DNA from: Chitinimonas taiwanensis DSM 18899
Lineage (GTDB): Bacteria > Pseudomonadota > Gammaproteobacteria > Burkholderiales > Chitinimonadaceae
Direction of reading: 5' to 3'
NCBI RefSeq assembly: GCF_900119825.1
Contig: NZ_FPKR01000017.1
Span: 1-64,000, forward strand
Length of the DNA: 64,000 nt
Below, piece after piece: positions 1 through 10,192 of the stretch. Under the pieces are notes generated by a model. It was not told the DNA's origin and did not search any database. It saw only the letters and a list, made by a program, of their open reading frames with translations. Position 1 is the first letter of the stretch; the number at the start of each line of letters is the position of its first letter. The position numbers were made by a program, and so were the translations under genes.

Positions 1-270
1 GGCTTTGGCCTCACGCTTGGCTATCGAAGGGTTCTTCCCCTCTTCGAGCTGCCGGTGAGCCTCTAGGGCCTTTTCTCGGGCCTCGGCGAGCGACACGACC
101 GGATAGGCACCTAGCGTGAACTTCACCTGCTTGCCTTCGAAGCGACACCGAAAGAGCCAGCGTTTACCACCGGCAATCGTCACTTCGAGGAATAAGGCCC
201 CACCATCGGAAAGCTGGTAGGGCTTGTCTTTGGGCTTAGCCTGGCGAACCGCCAGATCGGATAACGGCAT
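1..270 (-). CDS. tyrosine-type site-specific integrase, N-terminal part (cut by window edge)
   Basis: The frame read on the minus strand from the ATG at 270 starts MPLSDLAVRQAKPKDKPYQL and continues with SDGGALFLEV, GKRWLFRCRF, FTLGAYPVVSLAEAREKALE and ends at the window edge within EGKNPSIAKREAKA. This is the arm-binding N-terminal domain (DUF4102-type) typical of P4-like integrases of genomic islands. The catalytic domain lies outside the window. The gene reads away from the 3' end of tRNA-Leu at 449-533, the usual arrangement for an element that integrates into the 3' end of a tRNA gene. Seen: 90 codons without a stop. Known: such proteins recombine attP with tRNA-borne attB. Inferred: a genomic island or prophage extends leftwards. 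Confidence 0.85.
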   Translation of the reverse strand, partial: MPLSDLAVRQAKPKDKPYQLSDGGALFLEVTIAGGKRWLFRCRFEGKQVKFTLGAYPVVSLAEAREKALEAHRQLEEGKNPSIAKREAKA

Positions 271-274
271 GCTT

Positions 275-335
275 GTGTACCAAGGTGTGTACCAAATTTT
301 GGACCCATTCTAATTTGGTACACATTTTGGTACAC
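275..335. promoter_or_regulatory. four symmetric GTGTACCAA sites upstream of the integrase
   Basis: The 9-mer GTGTACCAA occurs at 275-283 and 287-295, and its reverse complement at 315-323 and 327-335. Each pair has a 12-bp period and the whole array is a palindrome centred on 305. The inner arms extend to a perfect 13-bp inverted repeat (286-298 and 312-324). The location between the integrase start and the tRNA 3' end fits integrase arm-type sites or an operator for int; which one cannot be told from sequence. Confidence 0.6.
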
Positions 336-382
336 AGAAACCGTGGATTTGGGCGCACATACCGGGACGTGCCAGGACAAGA

Positions 383-417
383 AAAAACCCGCAAAGCTAG
401 TAGCTATGCGGGTTTTT
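383..417 (-). terminator. Rho-independent terminator downstream of tRNA-Leu
   Basis: AAAAACCCGCA and TGCGGGTTTTT form an 11-bp stem around a 13-base spacer. The T run is present on both strands, so it can act bidirectionally. It lies 32 bases beyond the tRNA 3' end, between the tRNA and the integrase sites. Confidence 0.8.
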
Positions 418-448
418 GGATGTCTTAGGATGCTCTAAGACTAATATG

Positions 449-533
449 TGGTGCCCGGGGTCGGAATCGAACCGACACGCCTTGCGGCGGGGGATTTTGA
501 GTCCCCTGCGTCTACCAGTTTCACCACCCGGGC
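449..533 (-). tRNA. tRNA-Leu (anticodon CAA)
   Basis: The minus strand gives an 85-nt tRNA from GCCCGGG at 533 to CCA at 449. The 7-bp acceptor stem is GCCCGGG/CCCGGGC, the T loop is GGTTCGATTCC, and the variable arm is long as in class II tRNAs. The anticodon arm is GGGGA-CTCAAAA-TCCCC, giving anticodon CAA, which reads UUG leucine codons. The CCA tail is genome-encoded. Its 3' end is the probable attachment site of the element carrying the integrase at 1-270. Confidence 0.95.
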
Positions 534-572
534 TGAGTGAGGCGCGGATTATGCCGAGCCGAGCTCGGGTGG

Positions 573-1436
573 TCAATCACCTTGTTTGAGCTGTAAGGCA
601 CGTTCATACAGCGCATTGCGGTTGCCGCCGGTGATTTCGGCCGCCAGCTTGACGGCCTGCTTGACCGGCAGCTCGCGCACCAGCGGGGCCAGCACCGCAT
701 CGTGGCTGCTCGCTTCGTCCTGGGTCTGGGTCGGGGCGGCTTCCACCAGCACCACCAGCTCGCCGCGCTGCTGATTGCTGTCGGCCGCCACCCATTCGGC
801 CAGCTCGCCCAGAGGGCCACGGCGTATGGTTTCGAAGGTCTTGGTCAGCTCGCGGCATACCACGGCAATGCGTTCGGGGCCAAATACGCTGGCCATATCG
901 GCGATGCTGTCGGCGATGCGGTGCGGCGCTTCGAAAAAGGCAATCGTATGCGGCAGCTGCTTGAGTGCCTCCAGCTCCTTGCAGCGCGCGGTGGACTTGG
1001 GCTCCAGGAAGCCGTGGAACTGAAAGCGCGGCGAATTCATACCGGCTGCGGCCAGCGCAGCCAGCACGGCCGAGGCGCCCGGCACCGGCACGACGCGAAA
1101 GCCAGCCGCATGCACAGCCTGCACAAGACGCGCGCCGGGGTCGCTGACGGCCGGGGTGCCGGCGTCCGATACCTGGGCCACGGCCTCGCCAGCGCGCAGG
1201 CGTTCGATCAGCTTCTCGGCCGCTTCACGCTCGTTATGCTCGCGCAGCGACAGCATGCGGGTGTCGATGCCGAAGTGTTTAAGCAGCTGGCCGGTCACCC
1301 GCGTGTCCTCGGCGGCAATCACATCGGCCTGGGCCAGGACGGCGCGCGCGCGCGGGGTCAGGTCGGCCAAATTCCCGATGGGCGTGGCCACCACATATAA
1401 TGCGGGTCGATCTATCAACCACGGCTCGCCATGCAC
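573..1436 (-). CDS. rsmI: 16S rRNA (cytidine(1402)-2'-O)-methyltransferase RsmI
   Basis: RsmI methylates the ribose of C1402 in the decoding centre of 16S rRNA using S-adenosylmethionine. The 287-residue product shows the SAM-binding tetrapyrrole-methylase fold: VVATPIGNL near the N-terminus, then AEDTR, SDAGTPAVSDPGARLV and VPVPGASA, and later FFEAPHR. Length is normal for the family. The GTG start at 1436 is supported by AAGGAA seven bases upstream. It overlaps by 6 bp, head to head, the start of the plus-strand gene at 1431. The rsmI–lpoA–yraN–diaA–dolP neighbourhood is conserved in gamma- and betaproteobacteria. Confidence 0.95.
   Translation of the reverse strand: MHGEPWLIDRPALYVVATPIGNLADLTPRARAVLAQADVIAAEDTRVTGQLLKHFGIDTRMLSLREHNEREAAEKLIERLRAGEAVAQVSDAGTPAVSDPGARLVQAVHAAGFRVVPVPGASAVLAALAAAGMNSPRFQFHGFLEPKSTARCKELEALKQLPHTIAFFEAPHRIADSIADMASVFGPERIAVVCRELTKTFETIRRGPLGELAEWVAADSNQQRGELVVLVEAAPTQTQDEASSHDAVLAPLVRELPVKQAVKLAAEITGGNRNALYERALQLKQGD
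1396..1401 (+). promoter_or_regulatory. putative -10 element for the lpoA-like operon
   Basis: A perfect TATAAT lies 30 bases upstream of the ATG at 1431, inside the 5' coding part of rsmI. The -35 region is weak (around 1372-1377). Since the divergent start codons overlap, a promoter for the plus-strand operon has to lie within rsmI, and this is the best match. Confidence 0.45.
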
Positions 1437-2576
1437 GGTTTTATTCCTTCTCGTTGGACTGCTGTTTTTACGGCGGCGCTACTCTACCTTGGCCTGCCAG
1501 GTGCGGCCAGCGCCGAAGAGGCCGTCGAAGCTCTGCCCGAGGCGCATATCGCCTTGATCCTGCCCAGCAAGGCCAAGGCGATTGCCGGCCCGTCCGAGGC
1601 CGTGTGGCACGGTGCGCAAGCAGCCGAGCTGCGCCTGGGCGATGAGCTTACGCCCAAACTGCGCCTCTACCCCACGACCGAGCGCGATGAAGATGCGCTG
1701 CTGGCCTACCAGCAGGCGCTGAAGAATGGCGCGGTCGGCGTGATCGGCCCGCTGACCCGTGGGGGCATTGCCAAGCTGGTGGAATTCGGGTCGCCCGAGG
1801 TGCCGGTGCTGGCGCTGAACAGCCTGGATGGTCTCGGTCAGCGCAATAATCTGTACGGCCTGGGGCTGTCGATCGAGGCCGAGGTACGCCAGGTGGTGCG
1901 GCTGATGCGCACCGAGGGCGTGCGCAAACCGCTGGTGATCGAGAGCGATGGCGCGCTGACCAAGCGCATGCGCGAAGCCTTTAACGCCGAGTGGACGCGC
2001 AATGGCGATGCGCTGCCCATGGAGCTGAAGTTTGCCGATGCCAAGGATGGCCTGGCCAAGCTGAAGACCAGCGTGGACGCGCTGGCGCCCGATGCGATCT
2101 TCTTGGCGGCCGACCAGAAGAAGGCGCGCCTGATCCGCCCCTATCTGGGTGCGGACCGGCCCGTGTATGCCACCTCACAGGTATGGAGCGGCAAGTTCGG
2201 CCGGGTATCGGTGCTGAACAACGATCTGGCCGGCGTGCGCTTTGTCGATATGCCCTGGCTGCTTGATCCCTATCAGCACGATATCGCCAGCTTCAAGCGC
2301 AATGACAAACCCCTATCGCCCGACCTCGAGCGCCTGTATGCACTGGGGCTCGATGCCTACCGACTAAGCCTGATGCTGCTGGTGGCCGCACCCGGCGCCA
2401 GCATCGAGCTCGAGGGCGTCAGCGGCACCTTGCGTCTGGGTGAGGACGGCCAGTTCCAGCGCGATCTGCTGCGCGGCGATATCGGCGGCCAGCCGCGCAC
2501 GCCCAAGCCGGAACCCGAACCGCTGCCGGCAGCCGATCCGGCCGGGCTGACGGTGACCACCCAGCCCGTTTCCTGA
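1431..2576 (+). CDS. penicillin-binding protein activator, LppC/LpoA family
   Basis: The 381-residue protein has a signal-peptide-like N-terminus (hydrophobic AALLYLGLPGAASA near residues 15-28) and a type I periplasmic-binding fold, with HIALILPS at the start of the mature part, GVIGPLTRGG and VPVLALN. LpoA in E. coli is an outer-membrane lipoprotein that stimulates PBP1A. This protein has no lipobox cysteine and lacks the N-terminal TPR half of LpoA, so it is the short form common in betaproteobacteria. The C-terminus is proline-rich (KPEPEPLP). It is the first gene of a plus-strand operon with yraN, diaA and dolP; the next ATG is 2 bp past the stop. A soluble periplasmic role is inferred. 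Confidence 0.82.
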   Translation: MHGFIPSRWTAVFTAALLYLGLPGAASAEEAVEALPEAHIALILPSKAKAIAGPSEAVWHGAQAAELRLGDELTPKLRLYPTTERDEDALLAYQQALKNGAVGVIGPLTRGGIAKLVEFGSPEVPVLALNSLDGLGQRNNLYGLGLSIEAEVRQVVRLMRTEGVRKPLVIESDGALTKRMREAFNAEWTRNGDALPMELKFADAKDGLAKLKTSVDALAPDAIFLAADQKKARLIRPYLGADRPVYATSQVWSGKFGRVSVLNNDLAGVRFVDMPWLLDPYQHDIASFKRNDKPLSPDLERLYALGLDAYRLSLMLLVAAPGASIELEGVSGTLRLGEDGQFQRDLLRGDIGGQPRTPKPEPEPLPAADPAGLTVTTQPVS

Positions 2577-2578
2577 GC

Positions 2579-2920
2579 ATGTCCCAGCACAAGGGTGCGG
2601 CGGCCGAACAGCAGGCGGCAGACTTCCTGGTTCAGCAAGGCGTCAGGATTCTTGCGCGAAACTGGCACTGCCGGCGCGGTGAAATCGACCTGATCGTCGA
2701 TGACGCCGGCACTCTGGTGTTCGTGGAAGTCCGCAGCCGCGCCGCATCGCGTTTTGGCGATGCCGCCGCCAGCATTACCGCCAGCAAGCAGGCCAAGCTG
2801 GTGGCTGCTGCCCAGCACTACCTCGCCACATTGTCGCGCACCCCGCCCTGCCGCTTCGACGCGGTCTTGCTGGACGGGGCGGCGCCACCACGTTGGCTGA
2901 AGAACATCATCGAGAGTTGA
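2579..2920 (+). CDS. yraN: UPF0102 family protein YraN (nuclease-like fold)
   Basis: This 113-residue protein carries the YraN signature: GAAAEQQAADFL, ILARNWHCRRGEIDLI and VFVEVRSR. It resembles Holliday-junction-resolvase/restriction-endonuclease-like folds with a D...E-V-K/R core (GEIDLI...FVEVR). The biochemical function is not established. It sits between the lpoA-like and diaA genes, as in E. coli, with a 2-bp gap to the upstream stop. Confidence 0.9.
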   Translation: MSQHKGAAAEQQAADFLVQQGVRILARNWHCRRGEIDLIVDDAGTLVFVEVRSRAASRFGDAAASITASKQAKLVAAAQHYLATLSRTPPCRFDAVLLDGAAPPRWLKNIIES

Positions 2921-2930
2921 GAACCGTTTC

Positions 2931-3521
2931 ATGGATTTGATTGCCCGTATCAACCAGCACTTTCTGGACAGCATGCAGGCCCAGGAAGCTGCACGCGAAC
3001 TGCTGGCCGCCCCGACTGCTGTGGCGGCCGAGCGGGTGGTGGCCGCCCTGATGGGCGACCACAAGATGCTGGCCTGCGGCAATGGCGCATCCGCTGCCGA
3101 CGCCCAGCATTTCGCTGCCCGCATGGTCAGCCGTTTTGAGAAGGAGCGCCCCGGCCTGCCGGCCATTGCCCTGACTACCGATACCTCGGTGCTGAGCGCG
3201 ATTGCCGACGACTACGATTTCGACCTGGTGTTTTCCAAGCAGGTGCGCGCGATTGGCCAGCCCGGCGATGTGCTGCTCGCCTTCTCGCCACTGGGCAATT
3301 CGGCCAATGTGATCGAGGCGATTTACGCCGCGCATGAAAGGCAGATGACGGTGATTGCGCTGACCGGCGCCGATGGCGGCAAGATCACTGAACTGCTGAG
3401 CGGCGACGATATCCAGCTGAATGTGCCGGCCACCCGCGCCGCGCGGATTCAGGAAGTCCACCTGCTGTTGATCCACAGCCTTTGCGATGCAATTGACTGC
3501 ATCTTGTTAGACGGAGAGTGA
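2931..3521 (+). CDS. diaA: SIS-domain protein DiaA (phosphoheptose isomerase-like)
   Basis: The 196-residue protein is a single SIS (sugar isomerase) domain: MLACGNGASAADAQHFAARM, ALTTDTSVLSAIADDY, FSPLGNSANVIEAI and ALTGADGGKI. The family includes GmhA (sedoheptulose-7-phosphate isomerase) and DiaA, which binds DnaA and times replication initiation in E. coli. The position between yraN and dolP is the diaA position, so DiaA is preferred, although many betaproteobacterial genomes label it gmhA. The next gene begins 5 bp after its stop. Confidence 0.82.
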   Translation: MDLIARINQHFLDSMQAQEAARELLAAPTAVAAERVVAALMGDHKMLACGNGASAADAQHFAARMVSRFEKERPGLPAIALTTDTSVLSAIADDYDFDLVFSKQVRAIGQPGDVLLAFSPLGNSANVIEAIYAAHERQMTVIALTGADGGKITELLSGDDIQLNVPATRAARIQEVHLLLIHSLCDAIDCILLDGE

Positions 3522-3525
3522 GCCC

Positions 3526-4098
3526 ATGTTCAAACGCCTGACCCATCTTAGCCTTGCCCTGATCGCCGCCAGCCAGCTGAGCGCCTGTTTCCCGCTGGTT
3601 GTGGCCGGCGTTGGCACCGGCGTGGCGGTAACCCAGGACAGGCGCAATTCGGCTGTGGTCTGGAATGACCAGCAGATCGAAACCGCCATCGCCAAGGAGG
3701 TGGACAATAAGTTCGGCGCGCACACCCATGTGAACATCACCGGCTACAACAAGGCGGTACTGCTAACCGGCGAGGTGCCGGATGCGGCCACCAAGGCCGC
3801 GGTCGAGGAACTGGCCCGCGCCGCCAAGGATGTGCGCCAGGTGCATAACGAACTGGCCATCATGCTGCCTTCCAGCACCGGCGCACGGGTCAGCGATAGC
3901 GGCCTGACCGCACGCGTGAAGGCGCGCATGGTGGAGGCGAACAAGTTCTCGCCCCTGCATGTGAAGGTGGTGTCGGAACGCAAGCAGGTCTATCTGCTGG
4001 GCCTGGTTACCCGCCAGGAAGGCAAGGATGCGGCCGAGATCGCCAGTCAGACCCAGGGTGCCGAAAAGGTGGTCGTGCTGTTCGAATACCTGGACTAA
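3526..4098 (+). CDS. dolP: dual BON-domain outer-membrane lipoprotein DolP
   Basis: A lipoprotein signal peptide ends in LSAC with the lipidated Cys at residue 21 of 190. Two BON domains follow: the first around residues 45-115 (IETAIAKEVDNKF, VLLTGEVPD, RQVHNEL) and the second around 125-190 (LTARVKARM, VKVVSERKQVYLLGLVT, GAEKVVVLFEYLD). DolP (YraP) binds anionic phospholipid in the outer membrane and supports envelope integrity. GGAGAG lies upstream of the ATG. It ends the operon, followed by a terminator at 4127-4158. Confidence 0.9.
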   Translation: MFKRLTHLSLALIAASQLSACFPLVVAGVGTGVAVTQDRRNSAVVWNDQQIETAIAKEVDNKFGAHTHVNITGYNKAVLLTGEVPDAATKAAVEELARAAKDVRQVHNELAIMLPSSTGARVSDSGLTARVKARMVEANKFSPLHVKVVSERKQVYLLGLVTRQEGKDAAEIASQTQGAEKVVVLFEYLD

Positions 4099-4126
4099 GT
4101 CGCGCCCTGCCCTGCTGGCCCCGCCC

Positions 4127-4158
4127 CACAACCCGCCCGCCAGGCGGGTTGTGCTTTT
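4127..4158 (+). terminator. Rho-independent terminator after dolP
   Basis: CACAACCCGCC (4127-4137) pairs with GGCGGGTTGTG (4143-4153) over a 5-base loop, followed by CTTTTCT. Confidence 0.85.
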
Positions 4159-4182
4159 CTGAAGCAGGTAAACGCCAACCCT

Positions 4183-5172
4183 TCAGGCCGCGCGCAGCTT
4201 GCGCTGGGCCAGCATACCCACTTCCACCGCCACGATGGCCTTGGCCTGGTTCATATCATCGACATAGCCGATGCCGTACAGGCAGCAGGCCAGCTGGTTG
4301 ACCAGCGGGGTGGGCAGCGGGATATCGCCGGCCAGCACCGCCTCGATCCAGCGCGCGGTGGCACTGGCATCCAGGCCGGCCGGCAGAGTGGGCGAAGGCG
4401 AGAAGGAACTGTTCTCGGCGCGGAACAGCATCTGCTGCTCACCATCGCAGACCAGGTCGATTTCCGGCCGGTGGCGCGGATCGGCAAACGGTTCGCCCTC
4501 CGTGCCCATCAGCAGCATGGCGCGGCGGCGGCGTTGCAGGCAGATCTGGCGGAAATGCTCGAGCCGGTCTGCATGGGTGGCACCGATCACGGTCAGCGTG
4601 CGCGCGTCGTCAAAAGGCTGCAGCAACTTGGCCACTTGGTGACCGAGATGGCGCACACCCAGCCGCGCACGCAGGGCCAACAGGCCGGCTAGACCGGGCG
4701 AGAAGGCACCCACGGGCAGAAAGGCCAGGCCATCGCGCGCCAGGGCCGCCTCGGCGCGTGCCAGGCTGGCGGTGGGCATGATGCCGAGTTCGCGCAGAAT
4801 CATCGCGCTGGCCACCCGGCCATGGCCGTCCAGCTCGCCGTGGATCAGCACCGGAATATTGAAGCGGCGCAGCAGCAGCGCTAACAAGGGAGTCAGATTG
4901 GGGAAGTGGCGTGCGCCGCCGTAGGAAGGCAGCACCACAGCCGGCTGCGCGCCGCCCGCCAGCCGCAGGGTGCGGCTGGCCAGTGCCTCGGTCGCACCGT
5001 CCAGCTCGGCACTGCATTCGCCCTTCACGCGCAGGGCCAGCAGCAAGGCCCCCAGCTCCAGATCAGGAATACCGCCGTCCAGCATGGCGGCGAACAGCTC
5101 GCGCGCCTCGTCCTGGCTCAGATGGCGCGGATCGCTCGTGGCGATGGCCTTCAGCAGCCTTGTGTAACTCAT
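4183..5172 (-). CDS. ybiB: DNA-binding protein YbiB (anthranilate phosphoribosyltransferase fold)
   Basis: The 329-residue protein matches the TrpD2/YbiB family. It has the helical N-terminal domain (LSQDEARELFAAMLDGGIPD, LGALLLALRVKGE) and phosphoribosyltransferase-like segments (LPSYGGARHFPNLTPLLALL, PVLIHGELDGHGRV, LGVRHLGHQVAKLL). YbiB of E. coli binds nucleic acid and is SOS-linked; it lacks TrpD activity. The ATG at 5172 is chosen because AAGGAGA lies six bases upstream; an in-frame TTG at 5178 would sit inside that site. It stands alone on the minus strand between dolP (convergent) and the cNMP-binding gene. Confidence 0.85.
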   Translation of the reverse strand: MSYTRLLKAIATSDPRHLSQDEARELFAAMLDGGIPDLELGALLLALRVKGECSAELDGATEALASRTLRLAGGAQPAVVLPSYGGARHFPNLTPLLALLLRRFNIPVLIHGELDGHGRVASAMILRELGIMPTASLARAEAALARDGLAFLPVGAFSPGLAGLLALRARLGVRHLGHQVAKLLQPFDDARTLTVIGATHADRLEHFRQICLQRRRRAMLLMGTEGEPFADPRHRPEIDLVCDGEQQMLFRAENSSFSPSPTLPAGLDASATARWIEAVLAGDIPLPTPLVNQLACCLYGIGYVDDMNQAKAIVAVEVGMLAQRKLRAA

Positions 5173-5317
5173 GCCCAATCTCCTTGGTGTGGGTGGCGCG
5201 CAGATTGAGCAACGGCCGTGCCACAGCCAGCAAAGCCCGGCCGGCCGCCCTGTCCGATCCCGAAGCGGCTACGCCAGCAACGTGGCGCACCAGTTCGGCA
5301 CAGCCGACCGCACAAGC

Positions 5318-5830
5318 TCAGGGCAGATAATCGACCAGCAGGCCGCTCGCGCGGCGCAGGCGTTGCGACAGGAGGCGGGCAATACGGCGCAGCAGCTTGA
5401 GGCCGATGACCGGCCTCTCGCGGCACAGGCGCTCGAAGGCATCGCGCGACAGCACGGCAATACTGCAGTCCTCGGCCGCGCTGAGCGTGGCCGAGCGCGG
5501 CTCGCCATCCAGCATGGCCATTTCGCCAAATACCTTGCCAGCCGCCATGCGGTATAGCGGCTTGCCGGCCGCATCCTCATTGCGCTTGGACACGATCAGC
5601 CGCCCTTCCAGCAGCATGCCCATATAGGCAGCCGGCTCGCCCTCGCGGAACAGCACATCGCCGCGGCCGAGCCGGTAGCCCCGCAGCAGCTCAAGCAGAT
5701 AGGCGATCTCGTCGCCGTCTAGCTCGCTCAGCGCCTCGCTGGCCTCCAGCTGGCGGCGCAGCGCAGGCAGCCGGGCCAGCTCGAGCTGGGCGTATTTAAG
5801 TGACTGCAAGCTGGCATCGGGCAAAGGCAT
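5318..5830 (-). CDS. cyclic-nucleotide-binding domain protein
   Basis: The 170-residue protein is almost entirely a cNMP-binding domain: GDVLFREGEPAAYMGMLLEGRL (about residues 57-78), the phosphate-binding-cassette-like FGEMAMLDGEPRSATLSA, and a C-terminal helix. There is no helix-turn-helix, so it is unlike Crp/Fnr and probably acts as a sensor or adaptor without DNA binding. The start at 5830 has GAGG seven bases upstream. It diverges from tatD with 56 bp between the starts. The ligand is unknown. Confidence 0.85.
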   Translation of the reverse strand: MPLPDASLQSLKYAQLELARLPALRRQLEASEALSELDGDEIAYLLELLRGYRLGRGDVLFREGEPAAYMGMLLEGRLIVSKRNEDAAGKPLYRMAAGKVFGEMAMLDGEPRSATLSAAEDCSIAVLSRDAFERLCRERPVIGLKLLRRIARLLSQRLRRASGLLVDYLP

Positions 5831-5886
5831 GGCGAACCTCGGGCTGTCGATGCTCTAATTGTAGGCAGCCAAAACTGGAGCCGGCC

Positions 5887-6654
5887 TTGTTCATTGATAC
5901 CCACTGCCACCTGGATGCCCCCGAGTTCGACGCCGACCGCGCCGAGGTGGTCGCGCGTGCGCAGGCCCAGGGCGTGGCGCAGATCGTGGTACCCGGTATC
6001 AGCCTGCCCACCCTGGCCGGTACGCTAGCCATGCGCAGCCAATATGGCTGCCCGGTCGCACTGGGCCTGCACCCGATCTACGAGCGCACCCATCGCGACG
6101 AGCACCTGCTGGCGCTGCGAGAGGCGATTGCGCGCGAGCAGCCGGTGGCGGTGGGCGAAATCGGCCTCGACTTCTTCGTGCCTGGCCTTGATGCCCAGCG
6201 CCAGACCGAGCTGTTCGCCGCCCAGCTCAAGCTCGCGCGCGACTTTGATCTGCCCGTGCTGCTGCATGTGCGTAAATCGCAGGATCAGGTGCTCAAGCAG
6301 CTGCGTCGCTTTGGCGTGCGGCGCGGCATCGCGCATGCCTTCAATGGCAGCCCGCAACAGGCGGATGCCTATATCGCGCTTGGCTTCAAGCTGGGTTTTG
6401 GCGGCAATCTGACCTTCGAACGCGCGCTGAATATCCGCCGCCTGGCCGTCGATCTGCCGCTGGACAGCATCGTGCTGGAAACCGATGCGCCCGATATCTC
6501 GCCCGGCTGGGCCTATAAGCAGCGCAATGAACCGGCTTACCTCGCCGGCATCGCCGCCGAGCTGGCCGCGTTGCGCGGTATCTCCGTTACCGAGCTGGCC
6601 GTGCAGACCACGGCCAATGCACGCGCGGTACTGGGCTTAGCCGGCCCGACCTGA
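5887..6654 (+). CDS. tatD: TatD-family metal-dependent hydrolase (DNase)
   Basis: The 255-residue protein has all metal-binding motifs of the TatD amidohydrolase family: DTHCHLD at the N-terminus, GEIGLDFF (Glu), LLHVRKS (His), AHAFNGS (His) and ETDAPDI (Asp). These enzymes are Mg-dependent 3'-5' exonucleases or deoxyribonucleases. The TTG at 5887 is chosen because it places FIDTHCHLD at the usual second residue and has GGAG six bases upstream. A terminator follows at 6671-6704. Confidence 0.9.
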   Translation: MFIDTHCHLDAPEFDADRAEVVARAQAQGVAQIVVPGISLPTLAGTLAMRSQYGCPVALGLHPIYERTHRDEHLLALREAIAREQPVAVGEIGLDFFVPGLDAQRQTELFAAQLKLARDFDLPVLLHVRKSQDQVLKQLRRFGVRRGIAHAFNGSPQQADAYIALGFKLGFGGNLTFERALNIRRLAVDLPLDSIVLETDAPDISPGWAYKQRNEPAYLAGIAAELAALRGISVTELAVQTTANARAVLGLAGPT

Positions 6655-6670
6655 GCACGCACCGGTCATG

Positions 6671-6704
6671 CAAAAAGGGCGAGTCCAAGGACTCGCCCTT
6701 TTCC
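6671..6704. terminator. bidirectional terminator between tatD and chitinase 1
   Basis: AAAAGGGCGAGTCC pairs with GGACTCGCCCTTTT with almost no loop. T runs are present on both strands, so it serves the convergent genes tatD (+) and chitinase 1 (-). Confidence 0.85.
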
Positions 6705-6722
6705 TTCAGCCCGTACTGCGGC

Positions 6723-9452
<2,730 letters not shown>

Positions 9453-10137
9453 GGAAAGACTCTCCGTCTGACAGTGGAAATAAAGTGGACTTAAATATCC
9501 ACACCATCGGCCTAGCCACCTCAGTCAGGCGGGGAAGAAAACAGCGCTCACAACCGCGATATCGACAGCAGGAACCAGCTAGGAGGTGGAGAGCATGCTA
9601 GTCAGGCGCAGCGTGCAGCGTCAATTGATTCAATAAAATCAATATCTTATTTTCCGACAGATTTCTGTAGTCGAAACAGCACTGACTACAGGTGTTGCAT
9701 GGCAACATTCGCCAGGCCAGACAAGACCACAAGCTGACAAGAAGCTTTCTTGGCAGACCAGTGGTATTAGATCGACGTAGTTAGCACAGCAGTGCAGTGC
9801 CAGAATCCACATGAAGAGCAGATGACAAATTCATGTATTCCATAGGCATTTCTGCTGGTAAGCCGAAAGGGCAAGCTGTGCTGGCCAGCAAGTTGTCTTG
9901 TCGACTCACGGCCTGCATGGACCAGGGAAAATGCTGGCCTGCACAAGGTGATGCCCAAACCAAGCGCCAAGACACCCCAGAACGGGCCTGGCTCAGGTAG
10001 TCGCGCCAATATGACATTGAGCTACTACCTGTTTTTGCAGTGGAATCGGGCAGAAATGGCGATGGTTATCTGTTGAATTTGCAACAGCGCGCTGCGCAAT
10101 CTGCGGCGAGATCAGCAGCCCAGCGCCCCGATGAGGC
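9453..10137. other. intergenic stretch upstream of chitinase 1
   Basis: I see no convincing gene in these 685 bases. The part next to the chitinase is its 5' leader and presumed promoter. It contains an AT-rich patch with an inverted repeat ATTGATT/AATCAAT (9624-9630 and 9637-9643) and a small palindrome GTGGA-N8-TCCAC (9485-9489 and 9498-9502) about 35-50 bp upstream of the start; both could be operator sites. Short open frames around 9767-10017 have no recognisable product. Confidence 0.5.
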
Positions 10138-10162
10138 GAGAAAAAGCCGGCCTGAGGCCGGC
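10138..10162 (-). terminator. terminator downstream of the LysR gene
   Basis: On the minus strand AGCCGGCC-TC-AGGCCGGCT is followed by TTTTTCTCG, 31 bases beyond the LysR stop codon. Confidence 0.8.
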
Positions 10163-10192
10163 TGGATCGGGGTAAAGCAGGCAGGCTAGGCC

